Assembly (NCBI RefSeq): GCF_030812295.1
Contig: NZ_JAUSSK010000001.1
Location: forward strand, 62,001-126,000
DNA from: Luteibacter jiangsuensis
Lineage (GTDB): Bacteria > Pseudomonadota > Gammaproteobacteria > Xanthomonadales > Rhodanobacteraceae
DNA: 64,000 nucleotides
Reading direction: 5' to 3'
Numbering within the stretch: the stretch's first letter is position 1; each line of letters starts with the position of its first letter. Below are positions 8,100 through 16,223 of this stretch, piece after piece. The position numbers and the translations under genes are program-made. The notes beneath the pieces are model-generated. The model made no database searches. It had not been told where the DNA came from and was given only the letters and a program-made list of their open reading frames with translations.

Positions 8100-8684
8100 A
8101 TGGCGCGTCCACGTGAATTCGACCGGGATACGGCCCTGCAACGGGCCATCGAGACCTTCGCCATGCACGGTTTCGAAGGCACGACCACGCCCATGCTGCT
8201 GTCCGCGATGAAGATCGGGCGTCAAAGCCTTTACGACACCTTCGGCGACAAGCGGAAGCTGTATCTCGAGGCGCTGCGCCGTTACTCGGAAGACAGCGTC
8301 GGAGCCACGCTTTCGGCGATGTTCGCCAGTGACTCGGTGCTCGACGGTATCGAGCAGGCGCTGCTTCGTTTCGCCAAGGAGGCGACGACGGGTACCGGAC
8401 AGGCCTGCCTCGGCATCCATGCGGTAACCGAGTTCGGTACCACCGCTTCGGATGTGGCGGCGGTGACGGCGGATGTGACGGCGCGAACGCTGCTCGCGTT
8501 CGAAAGCAGGATTCGCGACGGCATCGCCCGTGGCGAACTGGCGACGGGACTGGACCCCTCGGACGCGGCGCATTTCCTCCTTGCGACCCTGTCGGGTCTC
8601 AAGGTGGCGGCGCGGGGCGGCGCATCTTTCGAGGTCTTGCGGGGGATCGTCAGGGTAGCGCTGGGCGCGCTGGCGACCCGCTAA
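8100..8684 (+). CDS. TetR-family transcriptional regulator
   Basis: A 194-residue repressor. The helix-turn-helix sits at about residues 8-50 (FDRDTALQRAIETFAMHGFEGTT, then GRQSLYDTFGDKRKLYLEAL), and a helical ligand domain follows (TetR_C, about 80-190). The ATG at 8100 places the HTH at the usual distance from the N-terminus. It is followed on the same strand by an SDR oxidoreductase 140 bases away, a very common repressor-target pair. Two near-identical inverted 11-mers flank the region between them (8695-8705 and 8795-8805), so self-repression of the pair is likely. Confidence 0.9.
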   Translation: MARPREFDRDTALQRAIETFAMHGFEGTTTPMLLSAMKIGRQSLYDTFGDKRKLYLEALRRYSEDSVGATLSAMFASDSVLDGIEQALLRFAKEATTGTGQACLGIHAVTEFGTTASDVAAVTADVTARTLLAFESRIRDGIARGELATGLDPSDAAHFLLATLSGLKVAARGGASFEVLRGIVRVALGALATR

Positions 8685-8694
8685 AATAGTGGAC

Positions 8695-8705
8695 TGATAA
8701 GTCAA
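8695..8705 (-). promoter_or_regulatory. Candidate TetR operator, left copy
   Basis: On the minus strand this reads TTGACTTATCA. A second copy, TTGACTAATCA, lies on the plus strand at 8795-8805, matching at 10 of 11 positions in inverted orientation. Each has its own TGA-N4-TCA symmetry. The copy starts 11 bases after the tetR stop codon. Confidence 0.4.
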
Positions 8706-8761
8706 GTATTTGATAGGCTACGCAGCACGCGCCCTAACAGGCGCGCGAATGTAGCTTGAGC

Positions 8762-8783
8762 AGGGGCTGTGGCCCCTTCTTTT
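8762..8783 (+). terminator. Terminator-like hairpin between tetR and the SDR gene
   Basis: AGGGGC-TGTG-GCCCCT followed by TCTTTT. A second, weaker GCGCC/GGCGC hairpin precedes it. The structure sits upstream of the SDR start, so it may end tetR transcription or attenuate read-through into the SDR gene. Confidence 0.5.
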
Positions 8784-8794
8784 CCCTTCATTTA

Positions 8795-8805
8795 TTGACT
8801 AATCA
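8795..8805 (+). promoter_or_regulatory. Candidate TetR operator, right copy
   Basis: TTGACTAATCA, the inverted partner of the element at 8695-8705, 20 bases upstream of the SDR start codon. This is where a repressor would block the SDR promoter or early elongation. TTGACT could also act as a -35 hexamer. Confidence 0.4.
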
Positions 8806-8824
8806 TTCCATAACGAGGTACGTC

Positions 8825-9562
8825 ATGACCATCCAGGTTCTCGAAGGCAGGTCCGCGTTCGTCACGGGCGGTTCCCGTGGCATCGGCGCCGGCATCGTCC
8901 GCTCGCTAGCGGCGGCAGGTGCCCATGTGACATTCACGTATGCCCGTTCGCCGGACGCCGCCCAGGCGCTGGTGGACGAAGTGCGCGCGACGGGCGGCAA
9001 GGCCGAAGCCGTTCGTGCCGATAGCGCCGATGAAGCGTCGCTCGTCGGCGCGATCGACGACGCGGCCAAGGCGACCGGCGGCCTCGACATCCTGGTGAAC
9101 AATGCGGGCGTGCTCGTGTACGCCACGCTCGACGACACCTCGCTGGCCGACTTCGACCGGCTGTTCGCGATCAACGTGCGCTCGGTCTTCATCGCCACGA
9201 AGGCGGCGGCGGCCCATTTGCGCAACGGAGGCAGCATCGTCAACGTCGGCAGCGTTTCGGCCGATCGCGCCGGCCTGCCGGGGGCCTCGATCTACGGCGC
9301 GTCGAAAGGCGCCATCCAGGCCATGACGCGTGGACTGGCCCGCGACCTGGGCCCGCGCGGCATCACGGTGAACAACGTGCAGCCCGGACCGATCGCCACC
9401 GACATGTCGGCTGGCCACGAGGACATGCTGATCCCGATGCTTCCGGTGGGCCGTCTCGGTAAGCCGATGGAAGTGGGCGCGCTCGTGGCCTATCTCGCCG
9501 GTCCGCAAGCGCGTTACATCAACGGTGCCAGCTTCACCATCGACGGTGGTTTCCTGAGCTGA
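8825..9562 (+). CDS. Short-chain dehydrogenase/reductase (SDR), FabG-like
   Basis: A 245-residue classical SDR. The nucleotide-binding TGGSRGIGAG loop lies at about residues 14-23, NNAG is near residue 90, the catalytic Ser is in IVNVGSVSADR, and YGASK supplies Tyr and Lys. The C-terminus ends in the family-typical INGASFTIDGGF. The ATG at 8825 has GAGG 9 bases upstream. Substrate is not predictable; the TetR partner and lack of pathway genes suggest a detoxification or xenobiotic carbonyl reductase. It converges on the GH35 gene, and a perfect 10-bp hairpin lies at the junction (9570-9599). Confidence 0.9.
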   Translation: MTIQVLEGRSAFVTGGSRGIGAGIVRSLAAAGAHVTFTYARSPDAAQALVDEVRATGGKAEAVRADSADEASLVGAIDDAAKATGGLDILVNNAGVLVYATLDDTSLADFDRLFAINVRSVFIATKAAAAHLRNGGSIVNVGSVSADRAGLPGASIYGASKGAIQAMTRGLARDLGPRGITVNNVQPGPIATDMSAGHEDMLIPMLPVGRLGKPMEVGALVAYLAGPQARYINGASFTIDGGFLS

Positions 9563-9569
9563 GGCGCGC

Positions 9570-9599
9570 GGTCCGGCTCAGTAGCTACCGAGCCGGACC
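9570..9599. terminator. Hairpin at the convergent SDR/GH35 junction
   Basis: A perfect 10-bp stem, GGTCCGGCTC/GAGCCGGACC, with a 10-base loop. It overlaps the last codons and stop of the GH35 gene. There is no T run on either side, so it may act through Rho or RNA stability rather than as an intrinsic terminator. Confidence 0.35.
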
Positions 9600-11170
9600 T
9601 TGAGGAGCACGGGCTTGTCCGTGAAGTTGAGCCCGTAGTCGGTCTCGTCGCCGTTCCACCAGCGGATCGATTTCCACCGGCCCTCGACATAGCTGCCTTC
9701 CTCCACGCGCAGCAGCTGGCCGCGACGTCCGTCCGCATGGTCGCGGCCGAACTCGACGCGTGCGTCGAAGCCGGCCACCAGGTACTCGTCCGCGCCGAGC
9801 GGCACGAAGAGCACGTGCCCGGTCGCGTCGGGCGTGCCCGGCAGTTCAGCGGGCGCATCGCCCCAGCGGGGTGCCCCGTAGGAGACATCGGCGTGCCAGT
9901 GGTTATCCAGTTCGATGGTTCGCTTCGGCTGCCCGCGTTGTTCCACGGAAGCACGCAGCGTACCCCGATAGGCGGCGGCCGCGACCTGCTCATTGATCGA
10001 GTCCACGAGCGCGAAATTGCGCGCATGCGCCTGGGTGGCCTTGCGGCGCTCCGGTGTGTCGGGATCGTTGTCGACGCCGAAGACGGAGAAGCCGACGCCG
10101 CCGTTCGCCAGCACATGGAACAGGTAGGGCGCGTTGCCGGCGTCGTAGCCGGTCTCGGAGATCCATGGCGGATTGTCGGCGCGCGTGTACTGGCCCACCA
10201 CCTTGGTGAACTCGTTGTAGTCGGTGCTGTAGAGGTCGGTGCCGATGAGGTCGATGTGCGGTGCGCTGGCTCTCCACAGGTCCAGGACGTTCCACGTGGC
10301 GCCGCCACTGGGATAATCGTTCCCGGGAAGGTGCTTGCCCTTGTAGCGCAGCCAGGTGTTGACGTACATCGGCAGCGGATACGCTGCCTTGCCGGCAGCC
10401 GCCACCTGGTCGATGTATCGCGCGATCCCATAGGCGTTGAACTGCTCGTCGGCGTCCGCCCCGAATACGTCCGTCCATGTCTTGCCGGCCGGCTTGCCGA
10501 GCGCCTTCGCCAGGTCGGAGGGCACGTTTCCAAGGAAGGCTTCTTCGGCGGCGGGCGAGTGGTCGCGAACCGTGCCGATGGTGCCCGGCTCGTTTTCCAC
10601 CTGCACCATGATCACGGTATGGCGATCGCCATCGATGCGCTCGATATGCGCCATCAACGCGGCGAACGCGGCCTTGTCGGCTTCCAGGTTGGAGGTGGCG
10701 TGGGTCGAGAGGTCGTCGACCGGCTGGCCGTGCTCGTCCAGCACGCGCGGGTAGCGGGCGGGATCGGACTTGATCCATTCCGGAACGTAATGCATCTGTC
10801 CGTTCTTCCAGCTGCCGAACCACAAGATGACCAGGCGCAGTCCGTGTTCCCGTGCGCCTTCGACCAGCGCGTCGACGTGGCGGGTGTCGAAGCGGCCCCG
10901 GGCCGGTTCGAACTGTTCCCAGTAGACCGGCGCTTCCAGCGTGTTCGGATGGAGGGCCAGCACGTCGTTCCATACGCCCGGCAGCATGGCTGGCCAGGCG
11001 CTGGAATTGTGCAACTGGGCCGCGAGCACCGTGTAGGGCCGGCCGTCCACGAGCAGGGCGTGGCGGCCCTGCTCGTGGACGACCCTCGGCAGGGACGTGG
11101 CGGCGCGCGCCGCCGACGACGCGGCGACGGCCAACCACAGCATCGCGACCAGGAAAAGCAACCGCCTCAA
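9578..11170 (-). CDS. Secreted GH35 beta-galactosidase (DUF5597 type)
   Basis: A 530-residue protein. A clear signal peptide covers residues 1-24 (MRRLLFLVAMLWLAVAAS, cleavage after ARA). A GH35-type TIM barrel follows: the acid/base Glu sits in VQVENEPG (E194) and the probable nucleophile Glu in WISETGYD (E339). The C-terminal part is beta-rich, as in DUF5597 relatives. It should remove terminal beta-galactose in the periplasm or outside the cell. The start is a TTG whose bases overlap the TonB-receptor stop (TTGA, 11167-11170), so it is translationally coupled to the receptor. An internal ATG at codon 10 would break the signal peptide. Confidence 0.85.
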   Translation of the reverse strand: MRRLLFLVAMLWLAVAASSAARAATSLPRVVHEQGRHALLVDGRPYTVLAAQLHNSSAWPAMLPGVWNDVLALHPNTLEAPVYWEQFEPARGRFDTRHVDALVEGAREHGLRLVILWFGSWKNGQMHYVPEWIKSDPARYPRVLDEHGQPVDDLSTHATSNLEADKAAFAALMAHIERIDGDRHTVIMVQVENEPGTIGTVRDHSPAAEEAFLGNVPSDLAKALGKPAGKTWTDVFGADADEQFNAYGIARYIDQVAAAGKAAYPLPMYVNTWLRYKGKHLPGNDYPSGGATWNVLDLWRASAPHIDLIGTDLYSTDYNEFTKVVGQYTRADNPPWISETGYDAGNAPYLFHVLANGGVGFSVFGVDNDPDTPERRKATQAHARNFALVDSINEQVAAAAYRGTLRASVEQRGQPKRTIELDNHWHADVSYGAPRWGDAPAELPGTPDATGHVLFVPLGADEYLVAGFDARVEFGRDHADGRRGQLLRVEEGSYVEGRWKSIRWWNGDETDYGLNFTDKPVLLKVRLGSY

Positions 11171-14067
11171 AACGACACCGTCGCGCGCATCCAGTAGAAG
11201 CGGCCCAGCAAGTCGTAAGTGGCCACGTCGGTATTCGCGTTGGTCGTGTTGTTCGCGTAGTACAACGGCGGCTGCTTGTCGGTGAGGTTGTCCACGCCCA
11301 GCTCCAGCTTCGTGTGCCAGGATTCGACGTTATAGCCCACCTGCACGTTGTGGTAGACGTACGCGCCGATCTTGCGCTCGACACCGGCCTGGTCGTAGTC
11401 GGCGGAGAGTCCCTGGCGGAGATCCGCGTTGCCGATCTGGCTGCGGCCCACGTAGCGCAGGCGCCACGATGCGCTCCAGTCGCCCCGGGACCAGTTCAAC
11501 GTGCCCAGTGCGCGCCAGCGGGGGAAGTTGCCATAGCTGTAGGTGAAGATGCCCGCGTTATGGATCACGACCGAGCTGGGATCGGTGGTGTCGGGATTGA
11601 TGTCGTAACGCTTCATGTAGGTGCCGTTGAGGCTGGCGGTGAAGCGTCCGTAGCGGGTCTCGGGCAGACGATAGGTCGCGGCGAAGTCGGTACCGGCGGC
11701 CCAGAGCTTGCCCAGGTTCACGGTGGGCTCGGCCACGTAGTTGATCGTGCCGTTGCCATTGCGATGGATCAGTGCGCAGAAGGCGCTGGAGGGATTGGCA
11801 TAGCACTGGTTGAGCACGGTCTGCGCGGAAACCGTGGAGATCGTGTCCTTCAGGTTGATCTTCCAGCTGTCGACGCTGAACGACAGGCCTTCCAGCCAGT
11901 GTGGGTCGTAGACCAGGCCGATGTCGTATGAACGGCCCGTCTCCGGTTTCAGCTGGTAGCCGGCCACTTCCGATCCGGACGCCTTGCCCGATATCTGGCC
12001 ATCCGCCTGGCGATAGCTGCCATCGGTGGGCACGTTGGCACAGGCGACATCGTGACCGCCGGTGTAGCCGTTGCAGGGATCGTTCACCGTGGCGGCGTCG
12101 CCGGCCACGCCCGCATAGAGTTCACTGGTGTTCGGTGCGCGGAACACCTCCGACACCGTGCCGCGCAGGAGCAGGTCTTCCACGGGACGCCATTCCAGCG
12201 ACACCTTGCTGTTCGTGCTGCTGCCCACGGTGCTGTAGTCGGACCAGCGCGTGCCCACGGTGAGGTTGAGCGAGCGCACGCCGGGCAGGTTGGCCAGCAA
12301 GGGGATCAGGGTTTCGGCGTAGGCCTCCTTCACGTTGAAGCGTCCGGCCAGGGTGGATGCGCAATACTCGATGACGCCGCAAAGGCCGTTTTCGTCCGCT
12401 GTCCACAAGGGATCGGCGCTCGTGGACGTGCTCTCCTTGCGATACGACAGCCCCGTGGCGAGGCTCACCGTGCCCGCCGGAAGGTCGAACAGGTCGCCGT
12501 TGGCGTTGGCCTCCAGCTGTTTCACGGTGTAGACGCTGCCCACCGAGGGATTCACCACCATCGATTGCAGGTTGGACAGGCCGGATGGATCGTTGATGTT
12601 GAAGATGTTCAGTGGCGTGCAGCCGGCGATCGCGTTGCCGGCCGTGCCGCAACGCACCGTGCCATCCGTATCCATGAAGGATGGGCCGACAGCCTGGTTG
12701 AACTTCGCGTAATCGAGGAATCCATAGTTGATCGAATCCTGTCGCACGCGCCCATAGTTGATCGAGGTGTCCCATTGCCATGAGCTGTCGCCGAAACTTC
12801 CGCGCAGGCCGGGATTCACCTGGAGGTTGTACGTGTTGTATTGGTATCGCCGGTTGCCCAGCACGGTGAGGCGCGTATTCAGGTCGTTGGTGGACGTACC
12901 CGTGCCGCGGTCGGTGCCGAAGTCCACGCCGAAGGGGTTGTAATAGCTGCTGGCCGAAGCGAGGAAGTTGTCGCCATTGGCGAAGATCGGTATCGGGGCG
13001 ATCACCGACGAGGATTTCGTCTTGCTGAAATAGCTGTTGACGTAGGCCTGTACGTAGTCGTTGAACTTGTAGTGGCCGAGCAGGAACGCGTTGGTACGCT
13101 TCTGCGGTGTTTGCAGCAGGTTATATGGCTGGTAGTTGTACGAGTCCGAGCCGGTGTAGCAATGGAAATCGCCCGGGCCCGTGGCGCCGGTCACGCCGGG
13201 GTTGAGGGTGACGCGCGAGCAGCCGTTCGTGCCGGCCAACGCCTTGGAGGCGGCCGAACCGTCGTTGAAGTTGACCGAGCCGGTCGGCGTGGCCGACGAG
13301 CCTTGTTTCACCGGGGCGCCGTCGATCAGGTACAGGGCGTCCTTGGAGTAATTGCGCGCATCGGCCGAGACGGCGTCGATGTCGCTGTAGGACAGGCCGG
13401 CGATCACGCCGTAGTCCTTGCCGGTATGGCCGGCGGTCAACGAGAAGTTCCGGCGATTGCCGTCGCTGCGCTTGCTGGTGCCGAAGTCGCTGGAGATCTG
13501 TACTCCGTCGAAATGGTCGCGCAGGATGAAGTTGACCACGCCCCCGATCGCATCGGAACCGTAGATCGCGGAAGCACCGTCGCTGAGCACCTCGATGCGA
13601 TCGATCATGTTCGCCGGAATGGCGTTCACGTCGTTGTACGCGAGGCGGATGCCGTTGACGAGCACGAGGGTGCGTTTCTCGCCGAGGCCACGCAGCGAGA
13701 CGGTGGAGGCGCCCGTGCCGCCGCCGTTGTTGGTGTTGGGATTGGTGGCGTTGCCCGCGATCGAGGGCAGTTCCTGTACCAGGTCGCCGAGCGTGGCCTT
13801 GCCGGTGGCCTCGATGGCCGCGCGATCGAGGGTGACCACGGGGTTGGCCGTCTCCACGTCCACGCGGCGGATGCGCGAACCGGTGACGGTGATGCCTTCC
13901 AGGTCCTTGGCCTTGCTCGCTTCAGCGGCGTCGCCGCCGGCAGCGTCCTGCGCGTGCAGTGTTCCGGCACCGCTGATGAGACCGATGAGGAGGGTTGCAC
14001 GTACGGCGTGACCCAGCACGTGGCGGCGGGGCGTGTGGTCGGGCGAATCGCTGTGGCGCTGGTGCAT
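11167..14067 (-). CDS. TonB-dependent outer-membrane receptor
   Basis: A 966-residue receptor of the large carbohydrate/peptide type. The signal peptide has a polar N-terminus and hydrophobic core (VRATLLIGLISGAGTLHA, cleaved near residue 40). The plug domain begins ITVTGSRIRRVDVETANPV, with LGDLVQELPSIAGN and the plug signature DRIEVLSDGASAIYGSDAIG. A 22-strand barrel follows, ending in an aromatic residue (ATVSF), as outer-membrane proteins do. The ATG at 14067 has GAGGGA upstream and was chosen over one 20 codons earlier. It is coupled to the GH35 gene, which points to import of a galactose- or arabinose-bearing glycan or glycopeptide. Confidence 0.92.
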   Translation of the reverse strand: MHQRHSDSPDHTPRRHVLGHAVRATLLIGLISGAGTLHAQDAAGGDAAEASKAKDLEGITVTGSRIRRVDVETANPVVTLDRAAIEATGKATLGDLVQELPSIAGNATNPNTNNGGGTGASTVSLRGLGEKRTLVLVNGIRLAYNDVNAIPANMIDRIEVLSDGASAIYGSDAIGGVVNFILRDHFDGVQISSDFGTSKRSDGNRRNFSLTAGHTGKDYGVIAGLSYSDIDAVSADARNYSKDALYLIDGAPVKQGSSATPTGSVNFNDGSAASKALAGTNGCSRVTLNPGVTGATGPGDFHCYTGSDSYNYQPYNLLQTPQKRTNAFLLGHYKFNDYVQAYVNSYFSKTKSSSVIAPIPIFANGDNFLASASSYYNPFGVDFGTDRGTGTSTNDLNTRLTVLGNRRYQYNTYNLQVNPGLRGSFGDSSWQWDTSINYGRVRQDSINYGFLDYAKFNQAVGPSFMDTDGTVRCGTAGNAIAGCTPLNIFNINDPSGLSNLQSMVVNPSVGSVYTVKQLEANANGDLFDLPAGTVSLATGLSYRKESTSTSADPLWTADENGLCGVIEYCASTLAGRFNVKEAYAETLIPLLANLPGVRSLNLTVGTRWSDYSTVGSSTNSKVSLEWRPVEDLLLRGTVSEVFRAPNTSELYAGVAGDAATVNDPCNGYTGGHDVACANVPTDGSYRQADGQISGKASGSEVAGYQLKPETGRSYDIGLVYDPHWLEGLSFSVDSWKINLKDTISTVSAQTVLNQCYANPSSAFCALIHRNGNGTINYVAEPTVNLGKLWAAGTDFAATYRLPETRYGRFTASLNGTYMKRYDINPDTTDPSSVVIHNAGIFTYSYGNFPRWRALGTLNWSRGDWSASWRLRYVGRSQIGNADLRQGLSADYDQAGVERKIGAYVYHNVQVGYNVESWHTKLELGVDNLTDKQPPLYYANNTTNANTDVATYDLLGRFYWMRATVSF

Positions 14068-14178
14068 GGCTTCCCTCGTTGACGGTGGGCGTACGAAAGA
14101 CGGGCGAGTTCGCTCGGCGCTCGGCATGGGACCGATCGCTCAGGGGCGCGGCGGGACCGCGGCCTCGGGAGTTGGAAC

Positions 14179-14202
14179 GCGATCGCGCGGCTGCGCGATC
14201 GC
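14179..14202 (-). terminator. Strong hairpin just after the GH127 gene
   Basis: A perfect 10-bp stem, GCGATCGCGC/GCGCGATCGC, with a 4-base loop, 6 bases after the GH127 stop codon and upstream of the TonB receptor. It lacks a U run. It may stabilise the upstream message or reduce read-through into the receptor. Confidence 0.4.
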
Positions 14203-14208
14203 AGGGGC

Positions 14209-16146
14209 TCAGCTCGTGCCGTCGGCAGGCATGTCGGCCTGCCAATAGACGGCGTAGCGTTCACCCTGGATCTGGTGAAGCGGGATCACGGACAGCATGC
14301 CGTCGCGCGTGTTCGCGCGGAACGTCAGCGGCTCGTCGGCCGGCGTCAGCCAGTCGAGTCGGTCCGGTCCGTCCATGGCGATGCGGGGTGCGGCTTGGGC
14401 TTTCGGTTCGGGCGATGGGCTCGCGTCGTACTTGCCGTACTGCTGGTCGTGCGTCAGCCCCTTGCCGCCGAGCCGGGCGGCGAGCACCAGCGGACCGTAG
14501 AGCACGGCCTGGAGGCTGTCGTCGCCCGGCAACGGCATGGCATGCAGGCGCATCGGCAGGGTGATGGTGAGGCGATCGCCGGTTTGCCAGTGGCGCTTGA
14601 GGGTCAGGTAGCTTCCCGGCGAGGCGAACACATCCAGTGGCGTGCCGTTCAACGCAACGCTGGCGCCTGGCGCGACCCAGGAAGGAATGCGCAGATTCAC
14701 CGTCAGTTCGCGAGGATCGTCGAGCGTGAACTCGAACGCGCTGGAGGGTTCCTTCGGGAACTCGGTGCGTTGGACCACGCGCAAGCCGCGTTCGGGCCAG
14801 CGCAGTTCCGAGGCGATGTAGAGGTTCACGTGCAGTTCGTCGCCGTCATGCGCGTAGATGGCGTCGTTGAAGCGGGCGAATTCCTCGGCGCCGGACCCGG
14901 TGCAGCACCAGAACGAATCGGTGGGCGAGTTGTAGAACTTCGCGCCGCCCGGCTGCAGCGAGTAGTAGTAGAGCTTCATGCCCTTGGCATCCTGGGTGCC
15001 AAGGCGTGCGTTGTAGAGCGTGCGCTCGTAATAGTCGAACGCACGCGGATCGCCATTCCACGCGTAGACATGGCGGGTCAGCTTCAACAGGTTGTAGGCG
15101 ACGCAGCACTCGGCGGCATACAGTCCGAGTTGGCCCTTGAGGTCGCCGGGGCCGGTCTTCCAGAATTCGTCGTTGCTGGAACCGCCGGTGGCATAACATC
15201 GGTTCTGCGTCACCGTTTCCCAGAAATACTCGGCGATGCGGCGATAACGGGGTTCGCCCGTCAGTTCGTAGCGGCGCGCGGCGCCGAGAATCTTCGGGAT
15301 CTGCGTGTTGCTATGCAGACCCTTCAACTCGTCGCGGTGCGCGGCCAGCGGCTCGAAAAGCGATGCCTGGTCGAAACGATGCGCGGCATCCAGGTAACGG
15401 CTGTTGCCGGTGATGGCATACAGGTCGTACATCGACTCGTTCATGCCGCCGTATTCGGTCTTCAGGATGTGCGCGATCTCCGTATCGGAGAACCCGTTCA
15501 GCCAGCGCACGGTCCAGTTGCCGATACCGGTGGCGACATCCAGCGCCTGGCGGTTGCCGGCGAGCCGGTACATGTCGAGCATGCCGGCCTGGATCTTGTG
15601 GATGGTGTAGAACGGCGCCCAGACCTTTTCGCCGCGGCTCAGGCGGTCGAAGAAGCTTTCGGGGAACGCGCTGAGGTAACCGTTGGATCGTTGGCAGGAA
15701 GCGAGGATGCCAACCAGTTCATCGCCACGCGCTTTCAGGACGGCATCGCCCTGGGCGGCCCACGCCAACGCCGCCGCGGAAAGGTAATGGCCGCCACTGA
15801 AGTGGCCACGCAGTTCGCAGTCGGGTTTCTCCCAGCCACCGAGCGGGGCGGCGTTGGTCGGCTTGCCGGCTTGCACGAGGAAGGCCCGCGCGAGCCGGTC
15901 CACCGGCAGGCTGTGCAGGTAGTCCAGGTTGATCGTGGCGGCGCGGCGGAAATCGCTGTCCAGGAGTGTCACACGGTCGAGCGCGAAGGCTTGCATCCGG
16001 TTGACAGGCTTGTCGCGCACGGCGGCGGTCGCGGTGCCGGCCGGATCGGCGGTGTCGAAGGCGCGCAACGGCGTCGCCAACAGGGCGCCGGCAAGCGTGG
16101 ATGCGCTCGCCTTCAGGAAACGCCTTCTCCGATCGACACCTTGCAT
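14209..16146 (-). CDS. GH127 beta-L-arabinofuranosidase (DUF1680), Tat-exported
   Basis: A 645-residue protein. A Tat signal leads (RRRRFLKASASTLAGALLA, residues 6-24), then an (alpha/alpha)6 barrel and beta domains. The residues that bind zinc and act in catalysis in HypBA1 (E322, E338, C340, C417, C418) have clear counterparts: E327 (NDEFW), E346 and C348 (AAECC), and C414/C415 (SFWCCTGSG). The family releases beta-L-arabinofuranose, classically from the hydroxyproline-linked arabinooligosaccharides of extensin. The ATG at 16146 gives the Tat motif at the right place. It lies in the same strand block as GH35, the receptor and the hydroxyproline genes. Confidence 0.9.
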   Translation of the reverse strand: MQGVDRRRRFLKASASTLAGALLATPLRAFDTADPAGTATAAVRDKPVNRMQAFALDRVTLLDSDFRRAATINLDYLHSLPVDRLARAFLVQAGKPTNAAPLGGWEKPDCELRGHFSGGHYLSAAALAWAAQGDAVLKARGDELVGILASCQRSNGYLSAFPESFFDRLSRGEKVWAPFYTIHKIQAGMLDMYRLAGNRQALDVATGIGNWTVRWLNGFSDTEIAHILKTEYGGMNESMYDLYAITGNSRYLDAAHRFDQASLFEPLAAHRDELKGLHSNTQIPKILGAARRYELTGEPRYRRIAEYFWETVTQNRCYATGGSSNDEFWKTGPGDLKGQLGLYAAECCVAYNLLKLTRHVYAWNGDPRAFDYYERTLYNARLGTQDAKGMKLYYYSLQPGGAKFYNSPTDSFWCCTGSGAEEFARFNDAIYAHDGDELHVNLYIASELRWPERGLRVVQRTEFPKEPSSAFEFTLDDPRELTVNLRIPSWVAPGASVALNGTPLDVFASPGSYLTLKRHWQTGDRLTITLPMRLHAMPLPGDDSLQAVLYGPLVLAARLGGKGLTHDQQYGKYDASPSPEPKAQAAPRIAMDGPDRLDWLTPADEPLTFRANTRDGMLSVIPLHQIQGERYAVYWQADMPADGTS

Positions 16147-16223
16147 GCTTCTCCCCAACGTGATGACGCACATCCCCCGATGCGCGCTTTCATCGTGCGG
16201 TCACACGACCGTGCTGTCTTGTG

